Assembly: GCF_016031615.1 (NCBI RefSeq)
Contig: NZ_JACYXC010000001.1
Coordinates: 434,001-498,000, forward strand
Length of the DNA stretch: 64,000 bases
Origin: Streptomyces pactum
GTDB lineage: Bacteria > Actinomycetota > Actinomycetes > Streptomycetales > Streptomycetaceae
Direction of reading: 5' to 3'
Below, one piece after another: positions 26,701 through 35,576 of this stretch. The notes beneath the pieces were generated by a model. It was not told where the DNA came from. It did not search any database and worked only from the letters and a program-made list of their open reading frames with translations. The first letter of the stretch is position 1. Each line of letters starts with the position of its first letter. The position numbers and the translations under genes were made by a program.

Positions 26701-27492
26701 ATGAGAATCTCCGGCTCCACCGTCCTGATCACGGGTGCCACCGGCGGTATCGGCCGGACGCTCGCCCGGGCGTTCGCGGCGCGGGGGGCCTCGCTGCTGC
26801 TCACCGGACGACGGCCGGACGCCCTCCACCCGCTCGCCGGCTCGCTGGGCGCGCGCGCAGTGGTCGCCGACCTGTCGGACCGGGACGAGGTGCGGCGGCT
26901 CGCCGACGAGGCGGCGGACGTGGACATCCTGATCGCCAACGCCGCCCTGCCGTCCAGCGGCGAGATGCTGGACTACTCGGCGGAGCAGCTGGACCGGGCG
27001 CTGGAGGTGAACCTGCGCGCGCCGATCATGCTCGCCCGGCTGCTGGCGCCGCGGATGGTGCGGGCGGGCCGCGGCCACCTGGTGATGATCGGCTCCATAG
27101 CCGGCCGGACCGCCTCCCCGGGCGCCTCGCTGTACAACGCCTCGAAGTTCGGGCTGCGGGGATTCGCCCACGGGCTGCGCCAGGACCTGCACGGCACCGG
27201 GGTGGGAGTGTCGATCGTGCAGCCCGGATTCGTCCGGGGCGCCGGGATGTTCGCCGACTCCGGGGCGGTCCCGCCCGCCGGGATGCGTACCGTGTCGCCC
27301 GGGCAGGTCGCCGCGGCGGCGCTCCGGGCGGTGGAGCACAACCGCGCGGAGGTCAACATCGCCCCGCTGGAACTGCGGCTGGGCACCGCCATCGGCGGCC
27401 TCTTCCCCGGGCTCGCGGCGAGCCTGCAGCGGCGGATCGTGCCGGACGGGACGCTGCGTCAGATGACCGAGGGGCAGCGCGCCAAGCGGTGA
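26701..27492 (+). CDS. short-chain dehydrogenase/reductase
   Basis: A 263-residue classical SDR with all motifs: TGATGGIG at residues 11-18, the NAALPSS region (NxAx) near 83, catalytic Ser in MIGSIAG, and YNASK (YxxxK) near 148. The C-terminal extension (LFPGLAASLQRR) resembles that of DltE/YqjQ-type reductases acting on hydrophobic substrates. The ATG at 26701 is taken as start; a GTG 12 bases earlier is also in frame. A strong convergent terminator follows. Substrate unknown. Confidence 0.93.
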   Translation: MRISGSTVLITGATGGIGRTLARAFAARGASLLLTGRRPDALHPLAGSLGARAVVADLSDRDEVRRLADEAADVDILIANAALPSSGEMLDYSAEQLDRALEVNLRAPIMLARLLAPRMVRAGRGHLVMIGSIAGRTASPGASLYNASKFGLRGFAHGLRQDLHGTGVGVSIVQPGFVRGAGMFADSGAVPPAGMRTVSPGQVAAAALRAVEHNRAEVNIAPLELRLGTAIGGLFPGLAASLQRRIVPDGTLRQMTEGQRAKR

Positions 27493-27493
27493 G

Positions 27494-27533
27494 ACGGCGG
27501 CCGGGCCGGTGGGCGATCCGGCCCGGCCGCCGT
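27494..27533. terminator. strong bidirectional terminator
   Basis: A perfect 16-bp inverted repeat (ACGGCGGCCGGGCCGG and its complement) with an 8-base loop, starting 2 bases after the SDR stop and followed by a C/T-run. It serves the converging SDR and hypothetical genes. Confidence 0.85.
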
Positions 27534-27568
27534 CCCCCCTCCGGCGGGCACGGGGCCGGCCGGCTCCG

Positions 27569-28039
27569 TCAGGAGTCCGCGCCCGGCCCCGAGGTGCTGT
27601 GCGGGGCACCGGCGGGGCGCGACTGCCGGCGCATCAGCTCCACCAGCTCGGAGCGGAGCTCGGGGACCGGTTCACCGAGCACGACGGCACTGATCACCAG
27701 TTCGAGCATGACGCGGTCGTAGGCGTCGTCCGTGCCCCCGTAACGTTCGGGATCCCGCTCGACCACGGCGTCGGCGATCCGCCAGCCGCCGTCGACCGGT
27801 GCGAAGGTCACCGCGTAGATTCCGTAACCGGTCCAGCTCCGGTGCACGAAGACCACCCTGCCCTCGGTGAAGACGTCCCACCTCTCCTCCATGTCCCGCG
27901 CCTCGTACCCGCGCCGGATCCGCTCCCAGTCCTGGTCCGACCAGATCCGCCGGGGCAGCCGCGCCATCGGCCGGGGAACGGATACCGGCCGGATGCGGTC
28001 GGACAACGTGGACCGGGTCACGCGCTCGTCGGCAGGCAT
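27569..28039 (-). CDS. conserved hypothetical protein
   Basis: A 156-residue soluble protein. The central part (RRIWSDQDWERIRRGYEARDMEERWDVF, FVHRSWTGYGIYAVTFAP) is a pattern I have seen repeatedly in uncharacterised actinobacterial proteins, and the conserved RSWTGxxIY block suggests one domain. No catalytic motif, membrane segment or signal peptide. It is isolated between a terminator and an 800-bp noncoding stretch. Function unknown. Confidence 0.8.
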   Translation of the reverse strand: MPADERVTRSTLSDRIRPVSVPRPMARLPRRIWSDQDWERIRRGYEARDMEERWDVFTEGRVVFVHRSWTGYGIYAVTFAPVDGGWRIADAVVERDPERYGGTDDAYDRVMLELVISAVVLGEPVPELRSELVELMRRQSRPAGAPHSTSGPGADS

Positions 28040-28841
28040 GGGGCGATCCTACGGACGAGGCGGGACGGCGCCTCCGGCCGGCCGTCCCCGGCCGCACCGA
28101 ACCGGTGCGGCCGGCTCCGCGCACCGTCTCCGGGCCGCATACCAGGCGGCGTGGCGGGACCGCCGGGTTCCGGCCGCTTCGCCCGGCCCGGCGCGGCCCG
28201 TACGGGCCCGGCACGGGACCGGAAAGGGGCTTCCCGGCGGCCCGGCGGACGTGTCGGCCGGACGCGACGGGCCCGTCGGCACCGGTCCGCCGGCCCGGCC
28301 CCCGGGCCGGCCTCGGCCGTGCTGCCACCCGTTGCCCGCCGCGCCGCACGGAGTGCCGCCGGCCCGCGTCCGGCCCGGCCGCTCCCGGGGGAGCCGCCCA
28401 CGCGGGTGCGGGGTATGGTTTCCGGTCCGGCCCGCCGGGGCCGTTTTCGGCGCCCGGGCCGACGGTATGACGGTCAATGACGACCCGGGAACCGCCGGGG
28501 CCGGCACCGTCCCTCCCCGGTGGCCCTGCGCCAGGGGCGGGTCCGGGCCGGCCGTCGTGTGGTCTCCGGCCCGCGGCCGGAGCCGGCTGCCCCGGTGGGG
28601 GACGTACGGCCCGGGGCGGGCGGGACGCCGGCCGTGTGCCGTGCGCCGGGGCGGTACGACGGGGTCCGGGCGGAGTGCCGCGCATTGGCAAGAATGTGCG
28701 TCCGGCCGGTCGCCTCCGCGGGACCGTCGCACCTGACGGCACCGGGAGGCGGCGGCCGGGCACGGCCCCGGGCGTCCGGGGCATCCGGCCGGCACCGAGC
28801 CGCCGTCGGTGGCCGGCCTTGACGAGCGAGGGAGCGGGCCT
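28040..28841. other. noncoding stretch, 0.8 kb
   Basis: Between divergent genes. Long frames are shadow-like, and no repeat or palindrome stands out. The dehydrogenase promoter should lie towards the right end, where TTGGCAAGAATG near 28685 is the only AT-richer spot. Confidence 0.45.
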
Positions 28842-29927
28842 ATGCGTGCGGTGGTCTTCGATGCGTTCGGGCGGAAGCCCGAGGTCCGGGAGGTCCCGGA
28901 CCCGACACCCGCGCGCGGCGGCGTGATCATCCGCGTCGAGGCCACCGGGGTGTGCCGCAGCGACTGGCACGGGTGGATGGGGCACGACCCGGTCATCCGG
29001 CTGCCGCACGTGCCGGGCCACGAACTGGCCGGGGTCGTCGCCGAGGTGGGCCCGGACGTGGCCAACTGGCGGCCCGGGCAGCGGGTCACCGTCCCCTTCG
29101 TCTGCGCCTGCGGCCGGTGCGGCGCGTGCGCGGAGGGCGCCCAGCAGGTGTGCGAGCGGCAGACGCAACCGGGCTTCACCCACTGGGGTTCCTTCGCCGA
29201 GTACGTCCCGGTGCGCAACGCCGACGTCAACCTGGTGGCGATCCGCGACGAACTGCCCTTCACCACCGCGGCCGGCCTCGGCTGCCGGTTCGCCACCGCG
29301 TTCCGCGCCGTGGTCACCCAGGGCCGCGTGGCGCCGGGCGAGTGGGTCGCGGTGTACGGCTGCGGCGGGGTGGGGCTGTCCGCGGTGATGATCGCCGCGG
29401 CGGCCGGGGCCCGGGTGGTCGCGATCGACATCACCCCGCACGCGCTGCAGCTGGCCCGCCGGTTCGGTGCGGCGACCTGCATCGACGCCTCGTCGCTGAT
29501 GGGCTCGGTGGCCGAGGCCGTGCAGGACACCACCGGCGGCGGCGCCCACCTCTCCCTCGACGCGCTGGGCAGCCCGCGTACCTGCGCGGCCTCCATCAAC
29601 AGCCTGCGCCGGCACGGCCGGCACGTGCAGGTGGGGCTGCTGCCCCCGGCGGCCGGCAACCCCATGCTGCCGATGGGGCGGGTCGTCGCGCTCGAACTGG
29701 AGCTGCTGGGCAGCCACGGGATGGCGGCCCACGCGTACGCCCCGATGATGGAGATGGTCAAGGCCGGCACGCTCCGGCCGGACCTGCTGGTCACCCGGAC
29801 CATCGGCCTGGACGAGGCGCCCGAGGCGCTGATCGCCATGGGGTCGCGGGGCCGCGGCAGAACCGGCGTCACCGTCATCGAACCGCACCGGCCGCGCGCG
29901 GCGGGCCCGGCGGCCGGCGACCGGTAG
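28842..29927 (+). CDS. zinc-dependent alcohol dehydrogenase
   Basis: A 361-residue medium-chain dehydrogenase. Catalytic zinc ligands: Cys in ATGVCRSDWHG and His-Glu in PGHELAG. Structural zinc: the four-Cys lobe CACGRCGACAEGAQQVC. Cofactor domain: YGCGGVGLSAVMIA followed by VVAIDI, where the Asp after the second beta strand suggests NAD over NADP. The ATG at 28842 is preceded by GAGGGAG. A short Arg/Pro/Ala tail follows the last strand. Monocistronic, with divergent neighbours. Alcohol substrate unknown. Confidence 0.94.
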   Translation: MRAVVFDAFGRKPEVREVPDPTPARGGVIIRVEATGVCRSDWHGWMGHDPVIRLPHVPGHELAGVVAEVGPDVANWRPGQRVTVPFVCACGRCGACAEGAQQVCERQTQPGFTHWGSFAEYVPVRNADVNLVAIRDELPFTTAAGLGCRFATAFRAVVTQGRVAPGEWVAVYGCGGVGLSAVMIAAAAGARVVAIDITPHALQLARRFGAATCIDASSLMGSVAEAVQDTTGGGAHLSLDALGSPRTCAASINSLRRHGRHVQVGLLPPAAGNPMLPMGRVVALELELLGSHGMAAHAYAPMMEMVKAGTLRPDLLVTRTIGLDEAPEALIAMGSRGRGRTGVTVIEPHRPRAAGPAAGDR

Positions 29928-30284
29928 CCGCCGCCCGGAGGGCTTCGCTCCGGAGGGCGTACCTCCCGGACGGCCCCCGCGGTCCGTCCGTACGGAGTCG
30001 CGCGGCACGCGCCGTCACCGGGCGGTCGCCGCACCCCCCGCGAGGAGGCGCGCGGCACGCCGTCCCGGCCCGGCAGCCGCCGCCCCGCGAAGGCCTCGCG
30101 CTCACGCCGTCCGGCCCCGCAGGCGGTCACCCCCGTACGCCACCGGCCCCCGGAGGCCGGCCGCGCACCGCACCACCCCGCGCGGCGCGCCGGCGGCCCG
30201 GGGACGGTGGCCGGTCCGCGCCCCCGCGCGGGTGAGGTGCCGCGGCCGGGCCTGCGCCGGCCGGACCGCGGCACCCCGGGCCCG
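29928..30284. other. intergenic stretch between convergent genes
   Basis: 357 bases without a frame I can support. Several GGAGGGC/GCCCTCC-like words near 29935-29975 could form hairpins that end the dehydrogenase transcript, but no single one is convincing. Confidence 0.4.
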
Positions 30285-30773
30285 TCAGGCGGGGAGCCGG
30301 GCCTCGATCGCGGCGACCAGCTCCGGTGCCTCCGGCTCGGTCCGCGGCCGGAACCGGCCGACGACCTCGCCCTCGGGCGCGACCAGGAACTTCTCGAAGT
30401 TCCAGGTCACGTCGCCGGCCTCGCCGCCGGCGTCGGCGGTGCGGGTCAGCTCCGCGTACAGCGGGTGCCGGTCCTCGCCGTTGACGTCGATCTTCTCCAT
30501 CAGCGGGAAGGTCACGCCGTAGGTGGCCGAGCAGAAGGTCTCGATCTCCTCGGCGGTGCCGGGCTCCTGGCCGGCGAACTGGTTGCACGGGAAGCCCAGC
30601 ACGGTGAAGCCGCGCCCGGCGTAGCGCTGCTGGAGCCGCTCCAGCCCGGCGTACTGCGGCGTCAGCCCGCACTTGGAGGCCACGTTGACCAGCAGCAGCA
30701 CCTTGCCCCGGTGCTCCCCCAGGGTGGTCGGCTCACCGGACAGCGTGCGCAGCGGGATGTCGTACAGACTCAT
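30285..30773 (-). CDS. glutathione peroxidase-family protein
   Basis: A 162-residue thioredoxin-fold peroxidase with the catalytic tetrad: Cys35 (VASKCGLTPQ), Gln65 (FPCNQF), and Trp124/Asn125 (VTWNFEKFL). The active residue is Cys, not selenocysteine, and a second Cys at position 63 could resolve the sulfenate. Actinomycetes lack glutathione, so thioredoxin or mycothiol-linked reductants are the likely electron donors. Cytoplasmic; no signal peptide. Reduces hydrogen peroxide and organic hydroperoxides in characterised relatives. Confidence 0.95.
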   Translation of the reverse strand: MSLYDIPLRTLSGEPTTLGEHRGKVLLLVNVASKCGLTPQYAGLERLQQRYAGRGFTVLGFPCNQFAGQEPGTAEEIETFCSATYGVTFPLMEKIDVNGEDRHPLYAELTRTADAGGEAGDVTWNFEKFLVAPEGEVVGRFRPRTEPEAPELVAAIEARLPA

Positions 30774-30927
30774 CGGTTCCCCTTCGGTCGGCCCGGACGC
30801 GCGCCCGGTGGCGGGCGCGCCCGGTCGGCGGAATACGGCCAGTCAACCACTCCGCGGGTCCGGCGCGCGCCGGTAGCATCGTGAGGCCAGCGGTGGTCGC
30901 GTCCGCCGCCGGACCTCGGGGGGACGT

Positions 30928-31476
30928 GTGGCGCGTGAGGACGACTCCATGACCGGCCGGCTGCTCGTCGTGGAGTACGAGCAGGTGAAGGAGGAGCAGC
31001 GGGCGCGGATCGGCTTCCGGGACAATCTGCTCTACGCCACGCTGGCGTCGATGGCCGCGATCATCACCTTCACCCTGCAGAAGCCCGGCCGCCCGGAGCT
31101 GCTCCTGCTGCTGCCGCCGGCCTCGGTGGTCCTGGGGTGGACCTACCTGGTCAACGACGAGAAGATCTCGGCGATCGGCCGCTACGTCCGGGAGGAGCTC
31201 GATCCCCGGCTGACCGCGCTGGCGGTGCCGCCGCGCGGCCAGGTGTTCGGCTGGGAGACCGCGCACCGCTCCGACCGGCGCCGGGTCTCGCGCAAGCGGC
31301 TCCAGCTCGGGGTGGATCTGCTGCTGTTCTGCGCGGCGCCGCTGGCCGCGCTCACCGTCTACTGGTCGAAGGGGCCGGCCGGCGCGGTCCTGTTCACCGT
31401 GTCGCTCGCCGAGACGGCGCTGGTCGCCGTGCTGGGCGCACAGATCACGCGGTACGCGGATCTTCGCCGGCCGTGA
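30928..31476 (+). CDS. small integral membrane protein next to the conflict-system genes
   Basis: A 182-residue protein. A charged N-terminal helix (VEYEQVKEEQRARIGFRDN) leads to two close hydrophobic segments (about 33-50 and 58-75), a soluble basic stretch of about 50 residues, then two more hydrophobic segments (about 130-150 and 155-172). The GTG start at 30928 has a G-run 5 bases upstream; an ATG at 30949 is also possible. I do not know its family. It ends 91 bp before the nucleosidase effector gene on the same strand, and membrane proteins of this size commonly accompany such systems, so a role as a membrane partner is an inference from position. Confidence 0.75.
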   Translation: MAREDDSMTGRLLVVEYEQVKEEQRARIGFRDNLLYATLASMAAIITFTLQKPGRPELLLLLPPASVVLGWTYLVNDEKISAIGRYVREELDPRLTALAVPPRGQVFGWETAHRSDRRRVSRKRLQLGVDLLLFCAAPLAALTVYWSKGPAGAVLFTVSLAETALVAVLGAQITRYADLRRP

Positions 31477-31567
31477 ACGCCCGCGCCGTCCGGGGCATCG
31501 ACGCGCGGGCGGTCACGGGCGCACCATGGACGGCGCCGATGGTGCGAGCCGCCGGGAGGGGGAATCG

Positions 31568-32776
31568 GTGGAGTGGTCGGGTGGTGTCCAGCCGCCGCGC
31601 GGGCGGGCCGACGTGGTGGTGCTCACCGCGCTGGAGGTGGAGTACCGGGCGGTGCGCGCGCACCTCCGGGAGGTGCGGACCCTCGCCCCCGAGCGGGGGT
31701 CCCTCTTCGAGGTGGGGTGGTTCCGGGGCGGGACGGCGGAGCGGGCCGTGGCCATCCACATGACCGGTCCGGGGAACCCGGCCGCCGCGGTGACAGCGGA
31801 CCGGGCGGTCGCCCTGTTCGCGCCGCGCGCGGTGCTGTTCGTCGGGGTGGCGGGCGGCCGCAAGGACGTCGCGCTGGGCGATGTGGTGGCGGCGGAGTCG
31901 GTGTACGACTACGAGACCGGCAAGGACACCGAACGGGCCTTCCTGCCGCGGATGAAGACGCATCCGTGCGCCTACGGGCTGGTGCAGCTGGCCCGGCTGG
32001 TGGCGGCCGCGGACGACTGGCAGCGGCGGACCGGAGCGGACGGGGACGAGCGGCCGCGGGCCCATGTGAAGCCGATCGCCGCGGGCGGCGCGGTGCTGGC
32101 CCACCACCGTTCGGGGACCGGGCGGCGGCTGGCGGTGAGCGCGGGCGACGCGGTGGCGGTGGAGATGGAGGGGTTCGGCTTCCTCACCGGGGCGCACCTG
32201 GACCGCCGGGCCGAGGCGCTGGTGGTCCGGGGGATCTCCGACCTGCTGGACGACAAGGGCGCCGAGCACGACGGGCGCTGGCAGCCGAGGGCGGCGCGGA
32301 ACGCCGCGGCGTTCGCGTTCGAGCTGATCGACCGGATGCCGCCCGGGGAGCCCGGCGCCCCGCCGGCGTCCGCGCCCGCCGTGGAGCCGGCGGCCGTTCC
32401 CGGGCCGGGGCCGGACCCGGCGGGCCCGGCCCGGTCCGGTCCGGCGGCGGGGAGTCCGGCCGCCAGGTCACCGGCCGGCGCGGCGGGCGCCCGCGGCCGG
32501 CTCACCGTGCGGGAGCTGGGCGCGCTCACCGATCTGCTGCTGGCGGTGCCGGGCCTGTCCGCGCCCGCCCGCTGGCAGCAGCTGCTCGACGAACTGCCGG
32601 GGGTGGGCACCGCCGTGCTGCGGCAGTCGGCGAGCCGGGCGGAGGCCCTGGCGCTGCTGCGGACCTGTGAGGAGTACGGCGCCTGGGGGGATTTGGTGGA
32701 GGTGGTGACGGTGATCGCGCCGGACGCGCCGGCCACCGCGGCGCTGCGCGACCGGGTCGCCCGGCTCGGTCTGTGA
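31568..32776 (+). CDS. nucleoside phosphorylase/nucleosidase with C-terminal effector-associated-like domain
   Basis: A 402-residue protein. Residues about 15-260 are a PNP_UDP_1 (MTA/SAH nucleosidase-type) domain: VVVLTALEVEYRAV at the start, MTGPGNPAAAVTADRAV, VLFVGVAGG, the substrate-binding AVEMEGFGFL, and the catalytic-Asp block VVRGISDLLDD. A Pro/Ala linker (about 265-315) leads to an 85-residue helical domain (LTVRELGALTDLLLAVPGLSAPARWQQLLDELPG...) like the effector-associated domains that recruit effectors to STAND, VMAP or CBASS platforms. Related nucleosidases are effectors that cleave nucleotides, including ATP, upon infection. The GTG at 31568 is chosen for the GGGAGGGGGA site; an ATG at 31526 is in frame. 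Followed by the VMAP gene. Confidence 0.85.
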   Translation: MEWSGGVQPPRGRADVVVLTALEVEYRAVRAHLREVRTLAPERGSLFEVGWFRGGTAERAVAIHMTGPGNPAAAVTADRAVALFAPRAVLFVGVAGGRKDVALGDVVAAESVYDYETGKDTERAFLPRMKTHPCAYGLVQLARLVAAADDWQRRTGADGDERPRAHVKPIAAGGAVLAHHRSGTGRRLAVSAGDAVAVEMEGFGFLTGAHLDRRAEALVVRGISDLLDDKGAEHDGRWQPRAARNAAAFAFELIDRMPPGEPGAPPASAPAVEPAAVPGPGPDPAGPARSGPAAGSPAARSPAGAAGARGRLTVRELGALTDLLLAVPGLSAPARWQQLLDELPGVGTAVLRQSASRAEALALLRTCEEYGAWGDLVEVVTVIAPDAPATAALRDRVARLGL

Positions 32777-32904
32777 CGATGTGTCGCGGCAGGGCGGGCG
32801 GGCATAACCACTTGTCCGGGGCTCGCGCGGGGTGCGGACGGCAGGGCCGGGTCCCCGACGGGGACGCCGGCCGCCCGGGCCGGTGGGGGGACAGGGGGTG
32901 ACGG

Positions 32905-34365
32905 ATGGCAGAGCGCCTCGGGCCGGTGCAGGAACTCGTGGCCGCGCTCCGGCAGTTCCGGGCGCTGACCGACCCCGCCGGCCGGGCGATCTTCCTGGAC
33001 CTGCTGCGCATCGAGCTGGGGGACGCGCCGCTCCCGGTGCAGGACCACCGGTCGGCCGACTACTTCCTGCTGGAGCTGGCCCCGGCCTGCCTGCGCAGTG
33101 AACAGGTGCTGGGCGCGGTGCGGGAGGTGCTGTTCACCATGGTGGACAGCGCCGGGGTGATGGAGCCGTTCGACGCGGTGGTGGCGCGGCTGACGGCGCG
33201 GCCGGCGCTGACCGCGGCCGCCACCGAGCGGTTGCGGGTCCTGCTGTCGGGGCTCCAGGTCAAGCGGCTGACCCGGATCTGCCAGGAGTCGGTGTCGCCG
33301 TTCCAGCCCGCCCCGCAGGCCGCCGACCCGTGGCAGGCCTTCCAGGAGCTGAGCCGGCTGAGCACCGAGCCGGACCGTCTGCCGCCCCAGCTGGCGTTCG
33401 TCGAACGGCTCGCCGCGGAGGCACCGTTCGACCAGGCGGGCGCGCTACGCGCGTGGGCGGACGAGCAGGCGGCGGCGCTGGAACTCACCGCGCAGCTGCG
33501 GTCGCTGCGGCAGTCGGTGGCGCAGCGGGCCCCCGAGCCGTTCGACGCGTACCTGGTGGTCCGGTTGCTGCCACAGGACGAGCCGGGCCGTTATCTGCTG
33601 ACCTCCTGGCGGAGTCACGACCCCGAGCGGTGGCGGCCGGTGGCCGGGCCCAGCGAGTACGTCACCCGGGCGACGGCGGAGCGGGCGGTGCGGCGGCTGG
33701 TGCACGAGGCGGAGGAGGAGTGGGCCAAGGACGCCCGCGACATCCACCTGGAGTTCCTGCTGGCCGCGGAGGACCTCGATCTGCCGGTGCATCTGTGGCT
33801 CCGCGATGCGGACACCGATGTCCCGGTGCCGCTGGGCATGGCGTACCCGGTGGTGGTGCGCTCCCTGGAGCGCAGCCGCAACCCGCTGTGGCGCCGGTGG
33901 TGGCGCAGCCGGTGGCGGATGATGGACGGCGCGCCGGAGCGCTGCCGCCAGCTGGTGGTGGACGGCACCGACCCGGAGACGGCGGTGCCCGGGGAGCCGC
34001 AGGCGCTGGTCGCGCGGCTGGTGGCGGACCCCTGCGTGGTGTCCCTGGTGCTGGGCGCGCCACCGGGGCGCACGGTGCGCGGCGGCCACCAGGCGCGGGC
34101 GGCGTGGACGGCCGGTCTCCCGGTGATCATCTGGGACCGCCGGGACCGCCGCAGCGACGAACTGGTCGAGGAATTCGGTCAATTCACCGCGGGGTCAGGT
34201 GGATCCCTGGCACGCCTCCGCGACGGCGTGACAAAGTTACGAGTGGAAGCGCATACGGTGGACTCGGCAGTGCGGGAGCAGCACCTGGGCCGCCATGTGG
34301 TGCTGTGCTGGGATGACCCGACCAGGCCAGTGGAGGCGCACGAACAGTTGGCGGGGCCGGACTAG
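32905..34365 (+). CDS. VMAP (vWA-MoxR-associated protein)-type conflict-system protein
   Basis: A 486-residue protein. Residues about 5-95 (VQELVAALRQFRALTDPAGRAIFLDLLRIEL...) look like an effector-associated helical domain. A helical middle part (about 95-210) follows, and the C-terminal 270 residues match the VMAP C-terminal domain (FDAYLVVRLLPQDEPGRYLLTSWR, then IHLEFLLAAEDLDLPVHLWL and the Arg/Trp-rich RRWWRSRWR). VMAPs form a ternary module with MoxR AAA+ and vWA proteins and connect them to effectors; here the next two genes supply these partners. An in-frame TTA codon lies at 34237-34239 (codon 445), rare in Streptomyces and dependent on the bldA tRNA. ATG at 32905 with a G-rich site upstream. 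Catalytic role unknown. Confidence 0.85.
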   Translation: MAERLGPVQELVAALRQFRALTDPAGRAIFLDLLRIELGDAPLPVQDHRSADYFLLELAPACLRSEQVLGAVREVLFTMVDSAGVMEPFDAVVARLTARPALTAAATERLRVLLSGLQVKRLTRICQESVSPFQPAPQAADPWQAFQELSRLSTEPDRLPPQLAFVERLAAEAPFDQAGALRAWADEQAAALELTAQLRSLRQSVAQRAPEPFDAYLVVRLLPQDEPGRYLLTSWRSHDPERWRPVAGPSEYVTRATAERAVRRLVHEAEEEWAKDARDIHLEFLLAAEDLDLPVHLWLRDADTDVPVPLGMAYPVVVRSLERSRNPLWRRWWRSRWRMMDGAPERCRQLVVDGTDPETAVPGEPQALVARLVADPCVVSLVLGAPPGRTVRGGHQARAAWTAGLPVIIWDRRDRRSDELVEEFGQFTAGSGGSLARLRDGVTKLRVEAHTVDSAVREQHLGRHVVLCWDDPTRPVEAHEQLAGPD

Positions 34366-34376
34366 GGGGGCAGCCG

Positions 34377-35576
34377 ATGAGCGACGCGACTCCGGTGCGG
34401 GCGAACGGCGGCCGCGGTGGTGGCGGTACGGACCCCGTGGGCGGCGTGCCGGGCACCGTCCCGCGCTCCTGGTGGATCTACCAGGGCACCGGCCGCCCGC
34501 TGCACGACGTGCGGCTGGAGGACATCCTGCCCCCGCCGCCGCCGTGGCGGGCCTTCGACGGTGTGGCCCCGCGCGCGGCGGACGGCCGTCCGCCGGCGGA
34601 CGGAACCGGAACCGGAGGCGCCGCGGGGGTCGGGGACGATCCGCCCACCGAGCCGCCGGCGCCCCCGGAGGACGAGCAGGAGGCGGCCCGTCGGCTGGGC
34701 GCGGCCCCGCTGGGCGTGCGGGCCGAGGCGGAGGAGGCGGACCTGGTCAACGCGGCGATCCTGCTGCGCCGGCCGCTGCTGGTCACCGGCCGGCCGGGCA
34801 CCGGCAAGTCCACCCTGGCGTACCGGATCAGCCGGGAGCTGGGGCTGGGGCGGGTGCTCCGGTGGCCGGTCACCACCCGCACCACGCTGCGCTCGGGGCT
34901 CTACTCCTACGACGCGGTGGGGCGGGTGCACGCCGCGGCGGCCGGCCGCCCGGCCGGTGACACGGCCGGCCCGGCGGGGGCCGGCACGGAGGACGTCGGG
35001 GACTTCCTCCAGCTCGGCCCGCTGGGCACCGCGATGCTGCCGCACCGGCTGCCGCGGGTGCTGCTGATCGACGAGTTCGACAAGGGGGACGTCGATCTCC
35101 CCAATGACCTGCTCGACGTCTTCGAGGCCGGGGAGTTCACCATTCCCGAGCTGGTCCGGATCCGGGCCCGCCACCCGGTCGTGGAGGTCCTCACCGACGA
35201 TCCGGGGCGCGGTGCGGCCGTCGCGGCCGGCCGGGTGCGCTGCCGGGCCTTCCCCATCGTGGTCATCACCAGCAACGGGGAACGGGAGTTCCCGCCCGCG
35301 TTCCTGCGCCGCTGCCTGGAGCTGCGGCTGCCGGAGCCGGACGCGGACCGGCTGGCCGCGATCGTCGCCGCCCACCTGGGCGGGGCCGCGGACCCGCGGA
35401 CCCGGGAGCTGATCGACCGGTTCGTGGAGCGCTCCCGCCACGAGGGCGGCCTCGCCGCCGACCAGCTGCTCAACGCGGTGTACCTGGCGACCTCCAGCAC
35501 CTACCGACCCGGGGCCGAGTGGGAGGAGTTACTGCACGCCATCTGGCACCGGCTGGATGCAGCAGGCTCGACATGA
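34377..35576 (+). CDS. MoxR-type AAA+ ATPase
   Basis: A 399-residue AAA+ protein. A conserved N-terminal strip (SWWIYQGTGRPLHDVRLED) and a Pro/Gly linker precede the ATPase core: Walker A GRPGTGKST (138-146), Walker B LLIDEFDKGD (229-238), sensor region VVITSNGEREFPPAFLRRCLELRLPEP with the arginine finger, and a helical lid. This layout fits the MoxR member of vWA-MoxR-VMAP systems and should act as a chaperone-like remodeller or NTP switch. It starts 11 bases after the VMAP gene, and its stop overlaps the start of the next gene (ATGA). A TTA codon at 35529-35531 (codon 385) implies bldA-dependent translation of full-length protein. Confidence 0.9.
   Translation: MSDATPVRANGGRGGGGTDPVGGVPGTVPRSWWIYQGTGRPLHDVRLEDILPPPPPWRAFDGVAPRAADGRPPADGTGTGGAAGVGDDPPTEPPAPPEDEQEAARRLGAAPLGVRAEAEEADLVNAAILLRRPLLVTGRPGTGKSTLAYRISRELGLGRVLRWPVTTRTTLRSGLYSYDAVGRVHAAAAGRPAGDTAGPAGAGTEDVGDFLQLGPLGTAMLPHRLPRVLLIDEFDKGDVDLPNDLLDVFEAGEFTIPELVRIRARHPVVEVLTDDPGRGAAVAAGRVRCRAFPIVVITSNGEREFPPAFLRRCLELRLPEPDADRLAAIVAAHLGGAADPRTRELIDRFVERSRHEGGLAADQLLNAVYLATSSTYRPGAEWEELLHAIWHRLDAAGST

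Noticed and set aside
30285..30773. Possible selenoprotein reading of the glutathione peroxidase
   Set aside because: The active-site codon encodes Cys (VASKCGLTP), not an in-frame TGA, so no selenocysteine is needed.
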